DNA of 64,000 bases from the NCBI GenBank assembly GCA_035651455.1, contig DASRFR010000047.1:806001-870000 (forward strand), given 5' to 3'. Within the stretch, counting starts at the first letter, position 1, and every line of letters starts with the position of its first letter. A model generated the notes under the pieces. It saw nothing but the letters and a program-made list of their open reading frames with translations, did not search any database and had not been told where the DNA came from. Below are positions 34,178 through 43,079 of this stretch, one piece after another. The position numbers and the translations under genes are program-made. Origin of the DNA: DASRFR01 sp035651455 (GTDB lineage Bacteria > Acidobacteriota > Terriglobia > Terriglobales > Acidobacteriaceae).

Positions 34178-35128
34178 GTGTCACACCCTAAGATTCTGAC
34201 CGAACCCGCTGCTCCAGATAACACGGCCGTCCGGGAGGTCCATGACTTCTGGAACGTTGAACCGTGCGGGAGCCATTTCGTCGACACACAAACAGGCTCT
34301 CAGGAGTTCTTTCGAAAATATCGAGAGTTTCGTTACAGTTCAGAATGGCACATTCCATTGCTCGTGCCTTTCAACGAAGCGCGAGGAAAGAAGGTTCTAG
34401 AGATTGGTTGTGGAAATGGAGCCGACGGTACTCTATTTGCCTCGGCCGGAGCAGACTACACAGGAGTAGACCTTACCGAAGCTGCTATCGAGGCCAGTTC
34501 CCAACACTTCCGACTACTCGGTTTGAGGGGACGATTTAAGCTCGAGAATTCAGAGCACCTTTCATTTTCAGATGAAAGCTTTGACTTCGTTTACTCCTAT
34601 GGTGTTTTGCACCATAGTCCCAATCCAGATCGGGCATTCCGCGAAGTCTACCGAGTCCTTAAGCCCGGAGGTAAAGCTGTGATTATGGTATACCACAAGC
34701 ACAGCTTCAACTATTACATACGGATCTTGGCGTACATGAGGGCCCGTGTGCTTTGGCGAGTGCTCAGCCGCTTGGGTCACTTTTCGGATGATCGGCGGCG
34801 ACTCAGAACAGGTTTAAGCGGTTTTCGCGGGAACCGGGGTTCGTCTGTCTGGGAGATCCACTATCAAAACTTCTTGCGGCGGGGGTGGTCGTATCTGAGC
34901 AGTGAGAATTTTGTTCACCATGCCACCGACGGCCCGGAGTGCCCCTTTGCATTTGTTTACACTCGCAAAGACGCCCGCTCTCGACTGGCAAACTTCTGCA
35001 CAATTGAGACAAGGGCTGCACACTTTCCCCTTCGCAAGTATCCCGCCGGACGCTGGATTCCATTCAGCGTCGAAAAGGCCCTGAGCTCAGTGATGGGCTG
35101 GTACTTGTTTTTGTATCTGAGCAAGTAG
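34178..35128 (+). CDS. SAM-dependent methyltransferase
   Basis: A 316-residue class I methyltransferase. It begins with a conserved VHDFWNVEPCGSHFV segment seen in a distinct clade of polysaccharide-locus methyltransferases. Motif I is VLEIGCGNGADGTLFASAGADYTGVDL, then FDFVYSYGVLHHSPNPDRAFREVYRVLKPGGKAVIMVYH. The C-terminal 100 residues are not shared with the three other methyltransferases of the locus. The start is uncertain; the frame begins at GTG 34178 with no strong ribosome site. Confidence 0.84.
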   Translation: MSHPKILTEPAAPDNTAVREVHDFWNVEPCGSHFVDTQTGSQEFFRKYREFRYSSEWHIPLLVPFNEARGKKVLEIGCGNGADGTLFASAGADYTGVDLTEAAIEASSQHFRLLGLRGRFKLENSEHLSFSDESFDFVYSYGVLHHSPNPDRAFREVYRVLKPGGKAVIMVYHKHSFNYYIRILAYMRARVLWRVLSRLGHFSDDRRRLRTGLSGFRGNRGSSVWEIHYQNFLRRGWSYLSSENFVHHATDGPECPFAFVYTRKDARSRLANFCTIETRAAHFPLRKYPAGRWIPFSVEKALSSVMGWYLFLYLSK

Positions 35129-35173
35129 TAGAAACTTCATCTACTCTCTCTGCAACTCATCGAGAATAGCCAA

Positions 35174-37381
35174 TTGCGAGCAATCGTAGCAGACTCGAGG
35201 TCAGGTCAAGTCGGAACCTTCGATGTCCCATGCCCCGAATTGCGTCCAGGTACTGTTCTCGTTCGGACCGCTTTTTCTGCTATCAGCGCTGGCACTGAAC
35301 GTAATACGCTTGAAACCGCAAAGAAATCTCTGCTTGGAAAAGCTATAGCTCGTCCGGACCTCGTCAAGCAGGTCATTGATTTTGCAAAAGGCAATGGAGC
35401 TTTCGCTGCTTACCAGAAAGTACGTACTCGTCTCGATTCTTTCACCAGTCTTGGGTACAGCTCAGCAGGTACTGTTTTGGCGTCTGGAGACGGCGTAACT
35501 GATCTTCAACCTGGGGATCGCGTAGCCTGCGGTGGAGTTGGATACGCTTGCCATAGTGAAATTAATGTTGTTCCCATCAACTTAGTGGCCAAAGTGCCCG
35601 AATCTGTTTCTCTTGAGGCTGCGAGCCTGACCACTATTGGAGCTATCGCGATACAGGGGCTTCGCCAAGCTGGAGTGGCTTTCGGCGATAGTGTACTGGT
35701 CGTAGGAACTGGGTTGTTGGGCGTGATTAGTATTCAGTTGGCCAGGGCAGCAGGAACTCGCGTCATAGGCTTGGATCGCGACCCCGTGCGGGTGACTAGG
35801 GCAGCTGAGTATGGTGCACACCTTGCGCTAAGTACGAACGATCCAGCCCTGCCTGCTCGTGTTCAGGAGTTTACTAGGAATGGTCCGGACGTCGCGATCA
35901 TCACCGCCGCATCGACATCGGTGGAACCTGTTGAGCTTGCTGCTAAGTTACTTCGCGACCGAGGTCGCATTGTTGTGCTAGGATCCGTCCCACTCGGGGT
36001 CTCTCGTGAGCTCATGTATCGCAAAGAGCTCTCGCTAGTTCTTTCTCGATCCTATGGCCCAGGACGGTACGACCCAACCTATGAGGAGGCGGGGATCGAT
36101 TATCCGATCGGCTATGTCCGTTGGACAGAGAAGCGAAACATGGAAGCTTTTCTTGACCTCATGTCCTCCAAGGTCGTCGACGTACGACCGCTACTCAGTC
36201 TTCGTTATAGTGTTGATCAGGGAGCAGAGGCCTATGATGAAATCGGCCGTTCGGGAGCCTACACCGCGATTATCCAGTACAGTTCCGCCCAAGTTGCGGC
36301 TCCACCCTCGATTGCCTTCGAAAACGCACCTATTAACGGCTCCGAAGAGTTGCGCGTAGGGTGCATTGGTGCCGGAAATTTCGCGCGTGGTGTCATTTTC
36401 CCGGTATTGAGAAGAATTCCTAAGGTCCGTTTCCAGGCGATTGCAACTGCTACAGGCATATCCGCCTTCGCTGCGCGAAACACGTTTGGTTTTCGACGCG
36501 CCATTCAGGCTGAAGATCTTCTTTCGTCAGCAGACATCGATGCCGTTTTTGTGCTTTCGCGCCATGATACGCACGCTCGTTATGTAACGTCGGCACTGTT
36601 GCAACAGAAGCCCGTGTTCGTCGAAAAACCTTTGGCGCTTGAAAGACAACAATTGGCAGCAATTTCAGACGCGTACAACGAACAGGTAAGGTGCGGACAG
36701 CGCCCTTTTGTAATGGTCGGTTTCAACCGCCGATTCGCTCCTGCCACCGAGCAACTGCGCCGTTTCTTTGCTAAACGCCAGGAGCCCATGTTGATCAACA
36801 TAAGAATTAATGCCGGTTATTTAAGTAAGGACCACTGGAGTCAGTGGGGCTCCAACGGCGGTCGCTTGGCCGGCGAAACTTGCCACTTTATCGACTGGTC
36901 GCGCGTCGTTGTGGGATCTAGCATCCGTCGCGTCTACGCGGCATCGATCCCGGATGGAAGCCGTTACAATCGCGATAACGTAGTTCTCACTTTGTCATTC
37001 TCTGACGGTTCTATCGCCAATATCGCCTATTTATCTAATGGGGATCGAGCCTTGGGCAAAGAACTTTATGAGGTGTTTTGCGAAGGTGGAGTCGCTCGAA
37101 TCGACGATTTTCAGTCCATCGAGTTCTTTAGGGAGGGCAAACACAAACGGGCAAGACTGCATGGTGATAAAGGACACCGGGAAGAACTACTCCTCACGAT
37201 TCGTGCCATGCGTAAGGGGGAACAAGCGCCGATACCATTCCATGAACTTGTAGAAGTCTCTGAGACGGTCTTTGCTGCTATCGATTCCCTGCAGTATGCA
37301 ATGCCTGTGGAAGTGCCGTTTCGGAGTACACTTTCGGAACGAGATTCTGCAGTTCTCATAAATGCAGGCCGCTCGGAATAA
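35174..37381 (+). CDS. Zinc-ADH / Gfo-Idh-MocA two-domain oxidoreductase
   Basis: A 735-residue fusion starting at TTG 35174. Residues 1-370 are a medium-chain dehydrogenase (GTVLVRTAFSAISAGTER, LGYSSAGTVLASGDGVTDLQPGDRVACGGVGYACHSE, VLVVGTGLLGVISIQLARAAGTRVIGLDRD). Residues about 394-735 are a Gfo/Idh/MocA oxidoreductase (LRVGCIGAGNFARGVIFPVLRR, and the VEKPLAL motif with the conserved Lys-Pro). Such bi-domain proteins recur in surface-polysaccharide clusters. The usual inference is oxidation or dehydration of a nucleotide sugar or of a polymer-linked residue in two coupled steps, but no substrate is established. It ends two bases before asnB. Confidence 0.88.
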   Translation: MRAIVADSRSGQVGTFDVPCPELRPGTVLVRTAFSAISAGTERNTLETAKKSLLGKAIARPDLVKQVIDFAKGNGAFAAYQKVRTRLDSFTSLGYSSAGTVLASGDGVTDLQPGDRVACGGVGYACHSEINVVPINLVAKVPESVSLEAASLTTIGAIAIQGLRQAGVAFGDSVLVVGTGLLGVISIQLARAAGTRVIGLDRDPVRVTRAAEYGAHLALSTNDPALPARVQEFTRNGPDVAIITAASTSVEPVELAAKLLRDRGRIVVLGSVPLGVSRELMYRKELSLVLSRSYGPGRYDPTYEEAGIDYPIGYVRWTEKRNMEAFLDLMSSKVVDVRPLLSLRYSVDQGAEAYDEIGRSGAYTAIIQYSSAQVAAPPSIAFENAPINGSEELRVGCIGAGNFARGVIFPVLRRIPKVRFQAIATATGISAFAARNTFGFRRAIQAEDLLSSADIDAVFVLSRHDTHARYVTSALLQQKPVFVEKPLALERQQLAAISDAYNEQVRCGQRPFVMVGFNRRFAPATEQLRRFFAKRQEPMLINIRINAGYLSKDHWSQWGSNGGRLAGETCHFIDWSRVVVGSSIRRVYAASIPDGSRYNRDNVVLTLSFSDGSIANIAYLSNGDRALGKELYEVFCEGGVARIDDFQSIEFFREGKHKRARLHGDKGHREELLLTIRAMRKGEQAPIPFHELVEVSETVFAAIDSLQYAMPVEVPFRSTLSERDSAVLINAGRSE

Positions 37382-37383
37382 AC

Positions 37384-39324
37384 ATGTGCGGCATTCTCGG
37401 AGTGTTGAAGTTTCGGGCAACATGCGGCAAGCTATCGCTGGAGCAGTTGCTACAAATGCGCGACGCGATGATGCACCGCGGCCCAGATGGTAGCGGCGCA
37501 TGGATCTCGGATGATGGCCAGGTCGCACTCGCACATCGACGTCTGTCAATTATTGATCTATCGCCCGCCGCTGGCCAACCAATGAGTAACGAAGATGGCT
37601 CGCTTCGTATAGTGTTCAACGGTGAAATCTACAATCACGCGGAAATTCGGGCCGAATTGGAGGGAAAAGGTGGGTACCGGTGGAAAACTGATCACTCGGA
37701 TACCGAAGTAATACTGCATGCGTTCGCGCAATGGGGGATCGACTGTGTGCAGCGGTTCCGCGGCATGTTCGCTTTCGGCCTGTGGGACGCTCGCGAACGG
37801 CAACTTTGGCTGGTTCGCGACCGGATCGGGATAAAGCCGCTGTACTACAGCATCCACCACGGCAAGTTGATATTCGCTTCCGAAATAAAGGCTCTTCTCC
37901 AAGATCCAGAACAGAACCGCGCCGTCAATGTCGAAGCTCTCTACCATTTTCTTTCCTTCCTAACTACTCCTTCGCCAAACACCCTGTTCCAGGGCATTTA
38001 CAAATTACCTGCCGCGACTTGGTTACGAGTCAATTATGATGGGAGCATCCACCAACATCGTTATTGGGAGCTCTACGATCATACGAAGCCCGTAGCGAAC
38101 ATCTCTGAGGGAGAGATCTGCCACCAAATTCGCGCGGAATTGAGAACCGCTGTCCAACTTCGAAAAGTTAGCGATGTACCAGTAGGCGTGTTCCTATCTG
38201 GCGGGATCGACTCCAGCGTGAACGCGGCGCTCTTTTCCGAAAACCAAACGGAGCCGATTCGAACTTTTTCCATAGGTTATGATGCTGACTATCGCACTTA
38301 CCCGAACGAACTCCCGTATGCGCGTCAAATGGCTCAGCATGTCGGAGCTGATCACCACGAGCGCATCCTCTCCCAGCAGGACCTGCTTGATTTCCTGCCG
38401 GAGATGGTTCACCTTCAGGATGAACCTATTGCGGACCCGGTGTGTGTACCCGTGTATTACGTGTCCAAACTGGCACGCCAGAGCGGCATGGTTGTTTGCC
38501 AAGTTGGCGAGGGAGCAGACGAGTTATTCTGCGGATATCCGGCGTGGAAAACACTGCTTCGACTACAACGGTGTGGTCGCCTTTGGTTTCCGTCGGCTGC
38601 AAAGAAGGCGAGCCTAACTCTTTTCGAGGCGCTTGGCTATGCGGATCGACGGCCTTATGAGTTGCTGCGTCGCAATGCCACTGGCGTGCCTATTTTCTGG
38701 GGTGGTGCCGAAGCTTTCACAGAAACTCAAAAGCAGCGGCTATTATCCCCCTGCTTGCGTCAGCAACTCCGCGGACTCACTTCTTGGGATGCTCTGAGAC
38801 CCATTCGGCAGCGGTTCCTAGATAACGCATGGGAAACATCTGATCTCGCGTGGATGAGTTATCTTGATCTCAATTTCCGTTTACCCGAACTCCTACTCAT
38901 GCGAGTTGACAAAATGAGCATGGGTGTCAGCCTCGAAACGCGCGTACCCTTTCTCGACCACAAGTTTGTTGAATTAGTAATGAGCATTCCAGCGGCAAGC
39001 CGGTACCGTCATGGCACACTCAAGTACCTTCTTAAGAAGTCGGTGCGCGGCTTAATTCCCGACCAGCTAATCGATCGCCAGAAACAGGGATTCGGGGTAC
39101 CAGTCTATGAGTGGTTCGCGACCGGGCTCGGTGATTTCGCTCGCAATGAAATTGCTACGTTTTGTCGCGAGACAAACTTCTTTGATGTGATTGAGGTGAA
39201 GCGTCTTCTTGAGACCGACCGAAAACGCTCATGGTACTTACTCAATTTCGCTCTTTGGTGGAAACAGTATATAGGGTGCGCGCAGGAGGTACCTGTGACT
39301 GCGAATATCTTGACTGGCTCGTGA
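37384..39324 (+). CDS. asnB: Asparagine synthase (glutamine-hydrolysing)-type amidotransferase
   Basis: A 646-residue class II amidotransferase. The N-terminal nucleophile is Cys2 (MCGILGVLKF), with the glutaminase residues in HRRLSIIDLSPAAGQPM and FNGEIYNH. The synthetase domain has the ATP-pyrophosphatase loop SGGIDSS at residues 272-278, and VDKMSMGVSLETRVPFLDHKFVE near residue 515. It is complete. In surface-polysaccharide loci, AsnB paralogues often amidate the carboxyl group of uronic acids rather than make asparagine. The window also encodes a nucleotide-sugar 6-dehydrogenase, so that reading is attractive but is inference. It is two bases from the upstream oxidoreductase gene and one base from the next gene. 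Confidence 0.93.
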   Translation: MCGILGVLKFRATCGKLSLEQLLQMRDAMMHRGPDGSGAWISDDGQVALAHRRLSIIDLSPAAGQPMSNEDGSLRIVFNGEIYNHAEIRAELEGKGGYRWKTDHSDTEVILHAFAQWGIDCVQRFRGMFAFGLWDARERQLWLVRDRIGIKPLYYSIHHGKLIFASEIKALLQDPEQNRAVNVEALYHFLSFLTTPSPNTLFQGIYKLPAATWLRVNYDGSIHQHRYWELYDHTKPVANISEGEICHQIRAELRTAVQLRKVSDVPVGVFLSGGIDSSVNAALFSENQTEPIRTFSIGYDADYRTYPNELPYARQMAQHVGADHHERILSQQDLLDFLPEMVHLQDEPIADPVCVPVYYVSKLARQSGMVVCQVGEGADELFCGYPAWKTLLRLQRCGRLWFPSAAKKASLTLFEALGYADRRPYELLRRNATGVPIFWGGAEAFTETQKQRLLSPCLRQQLRGLTSWDALRPIRQRFLDNAWETSDLAWMSYLDLNFRLPELLLMRVDKMSMGVSLETRVPFLDHKFVELVMSIPAASRYRHGTLKYLLKKSVRGLIPDQLIDRQKQGFGVPVYEWFATGLGDFARNEIATFCRETNFFDVIEVKRLLETDRKRSWYLLNFALWWKQYIGCAQEVPVTANILTGS

Positions 39325-39325
39325 C

Positions 39326-40894
39326 ATGAAATGTCGGCTCGCTCGCCCTGCTCTCCGCAGGTCTCGTTCATATTGTCTATGCTGTCGAGCCCGTGCACGA
39401 CGCCTTCCGAAACTGTGTTTCGTCGCCACGGGTATGTTCTTGATTATCGCTAATGTGTTTCTGCTTGGATGCAGTGCTGGCAGTGGTTCGAGTCTGTCTG
39501 TGATCGCGTCTGAGAACCAGAAGCCCGGCGATCCAAATTGGGTGTTGACGAATCCTGCTACTGAGCATGAAATTGAAGGTTATGCGTCGGCGGCAAGTGT
39601 CAACCGGGGAAAGCAAATCTCGTTCTTCGTAAGTACATCTGATCCTAGTTTCAGGATAGAACTTTTCCGTCTTGGCTGGTATGGAGGCATTGGAGCCCGA
39701 AACATGCTTGTAGCTGTGACGCTGCCAGGCCTTTCGCAAGCCACTCCGATTCCAGAGCCTATTAGCGGTTTGATCGAATGCCATTGGCAACCCTCGTACT
39801 CAATGATAGTGCCCGCTGATTCTGATCCTACTAACTGGGCAAGCGGTGTCTATGTCGCGAAGTTAACGGCACTCCCAAGTAATAAGCAGAGCTACATCAT
39901 TTTTATCGTTCGTGACGATACTCGCTCTTCCACATATTTGTTCCAATCCAGTGTTACGACGTTTCAGGCTTATAACAACTGGGGTGGGAAATCTCTTTAC
40001 GATTACAATAGCGCGGGAGGTCGCGCAGCGAAGGTCTCCTTTAGCCGCCCTTATGCGAGTGGCTCTCAGTCTGGTGCTGCATCGGGAATTGGTGCAGGAG
40101 AATTTCTTACGACCTATGTGCCACAAGGAGTTTCGTTCCCGGCTGGATGGGAGTACAACATGGTCCGATTTCTTGAGCGGAACGGGTACGACGTCACCTA
40201 TATCAGCGACCTTGACACTCACGAGCGCCCATCATTGCTTTCTGGGCATAAAACCTTCCTGGTCGTCGGTCACGACGAGTACTGGTCGCAACAAATGCGT
40301 GACAACGTGACCAGGGCCCGCGATACGGGCATAAACCTCGCATTTTTTGCGGCCAATGTCTGCTATTGGCAAATAAGACTAGAGCCGAGCGCTCTCACTG
40401 GCGAATTGGACCGGACCGAAGTGTGTTACAAAGATACGACTGACCCGACTGCTGGTCCGTTACAAACGCTCCAATGGCGACAGTTAGGAATGCCCGAGTC
40501 TGCGCTAGTTGGTGTGATGTATGTGACCGACCGGGTCGATAGTTCGATCGAAGTTGATAATGCCACCACCTGGGCTTTTGATGGCACCGGCCTGTCCGAT
40601 GGCGCGTTCTTACCCGGTTTGCTCGGCTACGAAGTAGACGCTATCTCGACCAGTTCTCCACCGAATCTTGTAATTTTGGCAAACTCCCCTTTTCAACTTC
40701 TCGGGCATCCAGTTCAATATTCCCAGATGATAACCTACACAGCCGCAAGTAGCGCGACCGTGTTCGCAACAGGATCGATGCAGTGGAGTTGGGGCCTGGA
40801 TGACTACAACGCGCCCGAACTGCGGCCTTCAGTTTTGAGCCGCTACGCCCAGCAGATTACCCGGAACGTGCTTAGGAAGCTTGGGAACAACTGA
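39326..40894 (+). CDS. Lipoprotein with N,N-dimethylformamidase beta-subunit-like domain
   Basis: A 522-residue protein, one base after asnB. Residues 1-36 are very basic (RRSRSYCLCCRARARRLPK), followed by the hydrophobic segment FLIIANVFLLGC, whose Cys49 is a plausible lipobox; a shorter start at ATG 39434 would lack the positive n-region. The mature part begins with an Ig-like sheet (IEGYASAASVNRGKQISFFVSTSDPSFRIELFRLGWYGGIGARNM), then the region FQAYNNWGGKSLYDYNS, YNMVRFLERNGYDVTYISDLD, LVVGHDEYWSQQMRDNV and GINLAFFAANVCYWQIRLEPS. That is the C-terminal region found in the large subunit of dimethylformamidase, a glutamine-amidotransferase-like fold. The formamidase cofactor residues cannot be assigned here. 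Its position suggests it acts on an amide in the polymer outside the cytoplasm. Confidence 0.8.
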   Translation: MKCRLARPALRRSRSYCLCCRARARRLPKLCFVATGMFLIIANVFLLGCSAGSGSSLSVIASENQKPGDPNWVLTNPATEHEIEGYASAASVNRGKQISFFVSTSDPSFRIELFRLGWYGGIGARNMLVAVTLPGLSQATPIPEPISGLIECHWQPSYSMIVPADSDPTNWASGVYVAKLTALPSNKQSYIIFIVRDDTRSSTYLFQSSVTTFQAYNNWGGKSLYDYNSAGGRAAKVSFSRPYASGSQSGAASGIGAGEFLTTYVPQGVSFPAGWEYNMVRFLERNGYDVTYISDLDTHERPSLLSGHKTFLVVGHDEYWSQQMRDNVTRARDTGINLAFFAANVCYWQIRLEPSALTGELDRTEVCYKDTTDPTAGPLQTLQWRQLGMPESALVGVMYVTDRVDSSIEVDNATTWAFDGTGLSDGAFLPGLLGYEVDAISTSSPPNLVILANSPFQLLGHPVQYSQMITYTAASSATVFATGSMQWSWGLDDYNAPELRPSVLSRYAQQITRNVLRKLGNN

Positions 40895-41186
40895 GCTGGA
40901 TACGCGTAATCTTGTTTCGAACAGATACTCCATGCCCAATAGCCTTTAGACTCTGCACTGCTCGGTCTTCGTTGGACGCGACTCCATTGACAAGACTGTT
41001 TAGTGAATAAAAAACGCAAGCTTGTGCAAACGTCTGATCTAGCAACTTCCCTTTCATTCGGGCTCCTATTAAATTCATCATGGGCCAGTCGGTGTCCCGT
41101 TGCCGCCGGGTTCATGCTTGCGACTCGAACTGTCTGCCAGGTATGCGTTGAGGTGCCGCAAGTCCGAACACAGACGCGTGACCAAC

Positions 41187-42551
41187 TTAGTGGTTCCCAT
41201 CGTTAATGAGGACAGCAATAGAGCCTGCATTATCGGAGCTCCAACTCGCAACTACAAGGTCTGGCCTTCCATCCGCGCTCACGTCGGCTACCGCAACTGC
41301 CGATGAAGTGTATGGTCTAGCGCCATAGGTGACTGCCGGCTGCAGAGTCCCATCTCCGTTCCCTGTTAATAGGCCTACACCGTTCCCCAGGTCGCTATCG
41401 ATTTGTGCGTGATTTACCACGACTACGTCGAGCTTTCCATCTCCATCCACATCGGCAACCGCGATCGATCCTGCATCTACACCTCCAGCGTCGTAATTGA
41501 CTACCTCCTGGAAGGTTCCATCCCCGTTTCCCAGTAAGACAGCGACCGAGCCAGATGGATAGGTATTCGATACCAGCAGGTCCGGCTTACCATCACCATT
41601 AATGTCTCCAATGGCGACAGAGTTTGGCCTGGAGCCGCCAGAGGTATAGTTCACTGCACTCTGGAATGTACCGTCCCCATTGCCCAGCAGCACAGTGACG
41701 TAATTGGTATAGCCCCCAGTACAAGGGCCTCTGATACCACCGGGGAGGCATAGGTTTGTGACCGCGATGTCGGGCTTGCCGTCGCCATTTAAGTCAGCAA
41801 CAGCGAGCGCATTGGCAGCTGTTCCTCCGGAGTCGTAGTTCACTACCGGCTGGAAAGTCCCGTCACCGTTACCTAGGAACACGCCTATCGAGCTGCGCAC
41901 GCAAGTGGTGCAATTCGCCATCAGTAGGTCTGGCCTCCCATCCCCATTCACGTCGGCCACTACCACATCCACCGGTTGGTCCCCTTCTGAACCGTATAGC
42001 CTTGACGCCTGAAAGGTGCCATCACCGTTCCCCATCAGAACTCGGAGTGCGCCCCCGATGCACGTGCTATCGCACTCTGTGGCCACCACTAAGTCGGGTT
42101 TGGCATCGCCATTCAGGTCGGCTACGACGACCGAAAAAGTGCCAGATTACCCACCCGTTGGATAAGTTACCGCTGCTCGAAATGATCCATCGCCTTCACC
42201 CAGCAGCACGGCTACGCAAGTGCTGGCGACGCCGCACGTGAAATTCGGGACAACCACATCCGGTTTGTTGTCTCTGTTCACGTCCGCTACCACCGCGGAG
42301 AATGGGGTTGCGCCACCTGAATAGTAGTTAACAGCACGCAAGAAGGTCAGGCCCTGTGAGTTACCGCCGGTGCCTCCACCACTGCTGCTACCATTCCCAC
42401 CACAGCATACGGTGAACAACATTAACGCAAATGGCAGGCATCGGAGGAACGCCACGCCACGATGTCTTTCCGTCAGTGCGCCTCTCAACGGCACAACTCC
42501 AATCTCCATACTGGCGGGAAAACCTGAACATGAGACAGTAAGGCTGGACAT
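41187..42551 (-). pseudogene. FG-GAP/VCBS-repeat lipoprotein gene interrupted by in-frame stop
   Basis: On the minus strand ATG 42551 has AGGAGG five bases before it. A signal with lipobox-like LFTVCC follows, then a Gly/Ser linker and repeats. The frame stops at TAA (42147-42149) after AAVTYPTGG. Without any shift, the same frame continues with SGTFSVVVADLNGDAKPDLVV and stays open to 41187. Seven calcium-binding-type repeats with the core D-[VLI]-[ND]-x-D-x-[KR]-[PL]-D are visible (for example VADVNRDNKPDVVV, VADLNGDGKPDIAV, GDINGDGKPDLLV); six of the seven lie after the stop. The two halves are therefore one ancestral gene of about 454 codons with a nonsense mutation. A sequencing error or read-through is the alternative. 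It would be a surface adhesion or propeller protein. Confidence 0.85.
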
Positions 42552-43079
42552 ATGGTCCTCCTCGTCGAGCTAGATCCTAAGCCTCCATTGCACAACGAAT
42601 GCAAGTTCTGACGACGACACGCTACCTTGCCGCAAACCCCAGCACTTGACAAATGTTGCGCCTAGAGAAGGACCAGTCGCGGGGCATATGCCAGGGGCGA
42701 CCATCGGCGCGTTCCACTTCTGCTTTCAAGTGGGGCTTTGTAATTCTCTAAATGTTCCATGCTGCTGCCAGAGGATGCTCCTTGCTCCCAATGCGTGCAA
42801 GGTTCCGATTTTTTGTGCGGCCACGCCTACAAACCAGAAGGTCGGAGTTGGAAGAAATTGAGAGCGTGAGTTGCGCTGGACGCATACCTTGCCGGTTTTT
42901 GTACTCAAACGCGCGGTTCCCATTTCCGGATTTCGGTTGCCTTCCCAGTCAACTCCTTCTCCACTTCCTGCTTAAACTCCTCTTTCGGTATCTCCCGTGG
43001 AAGTGAGATCACGACTGGACGAATGGCGGCAACCGGCGGAATACCTGAACTCGGTTCTGCGCGTTGTAAGGCGAATATA
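42552..43079. other. Intergenic region (528 bases)
   Basis: Several open frames exist but none has a ribosome site or protein-like composition. A TTGACA occurs at 42646-42651 without a matching -10 element. I see no RNA gene or repeat. Confidence 0.4.

Noticed and set aside
40981..41010. TTGACA at 40987 as a promoter
   Set aside because: No -10 box at a proper distance and no plus-strand gene downstream.
40872..41081. 69-codon minus-strand frame after the formamidase-like gene
   Set aside because: The composition is moderately protein-like, but it overlaps the end of the preceding gene, has no ribosome site and matches nothing known to me.
41187..42089. Treating the downstream FG-GAP frame as an independent gene starting at GTG 42089
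   Set aside because: It has no signal peptide or ribosome site, and it is in the same frame as the upstream part across a single TAA.
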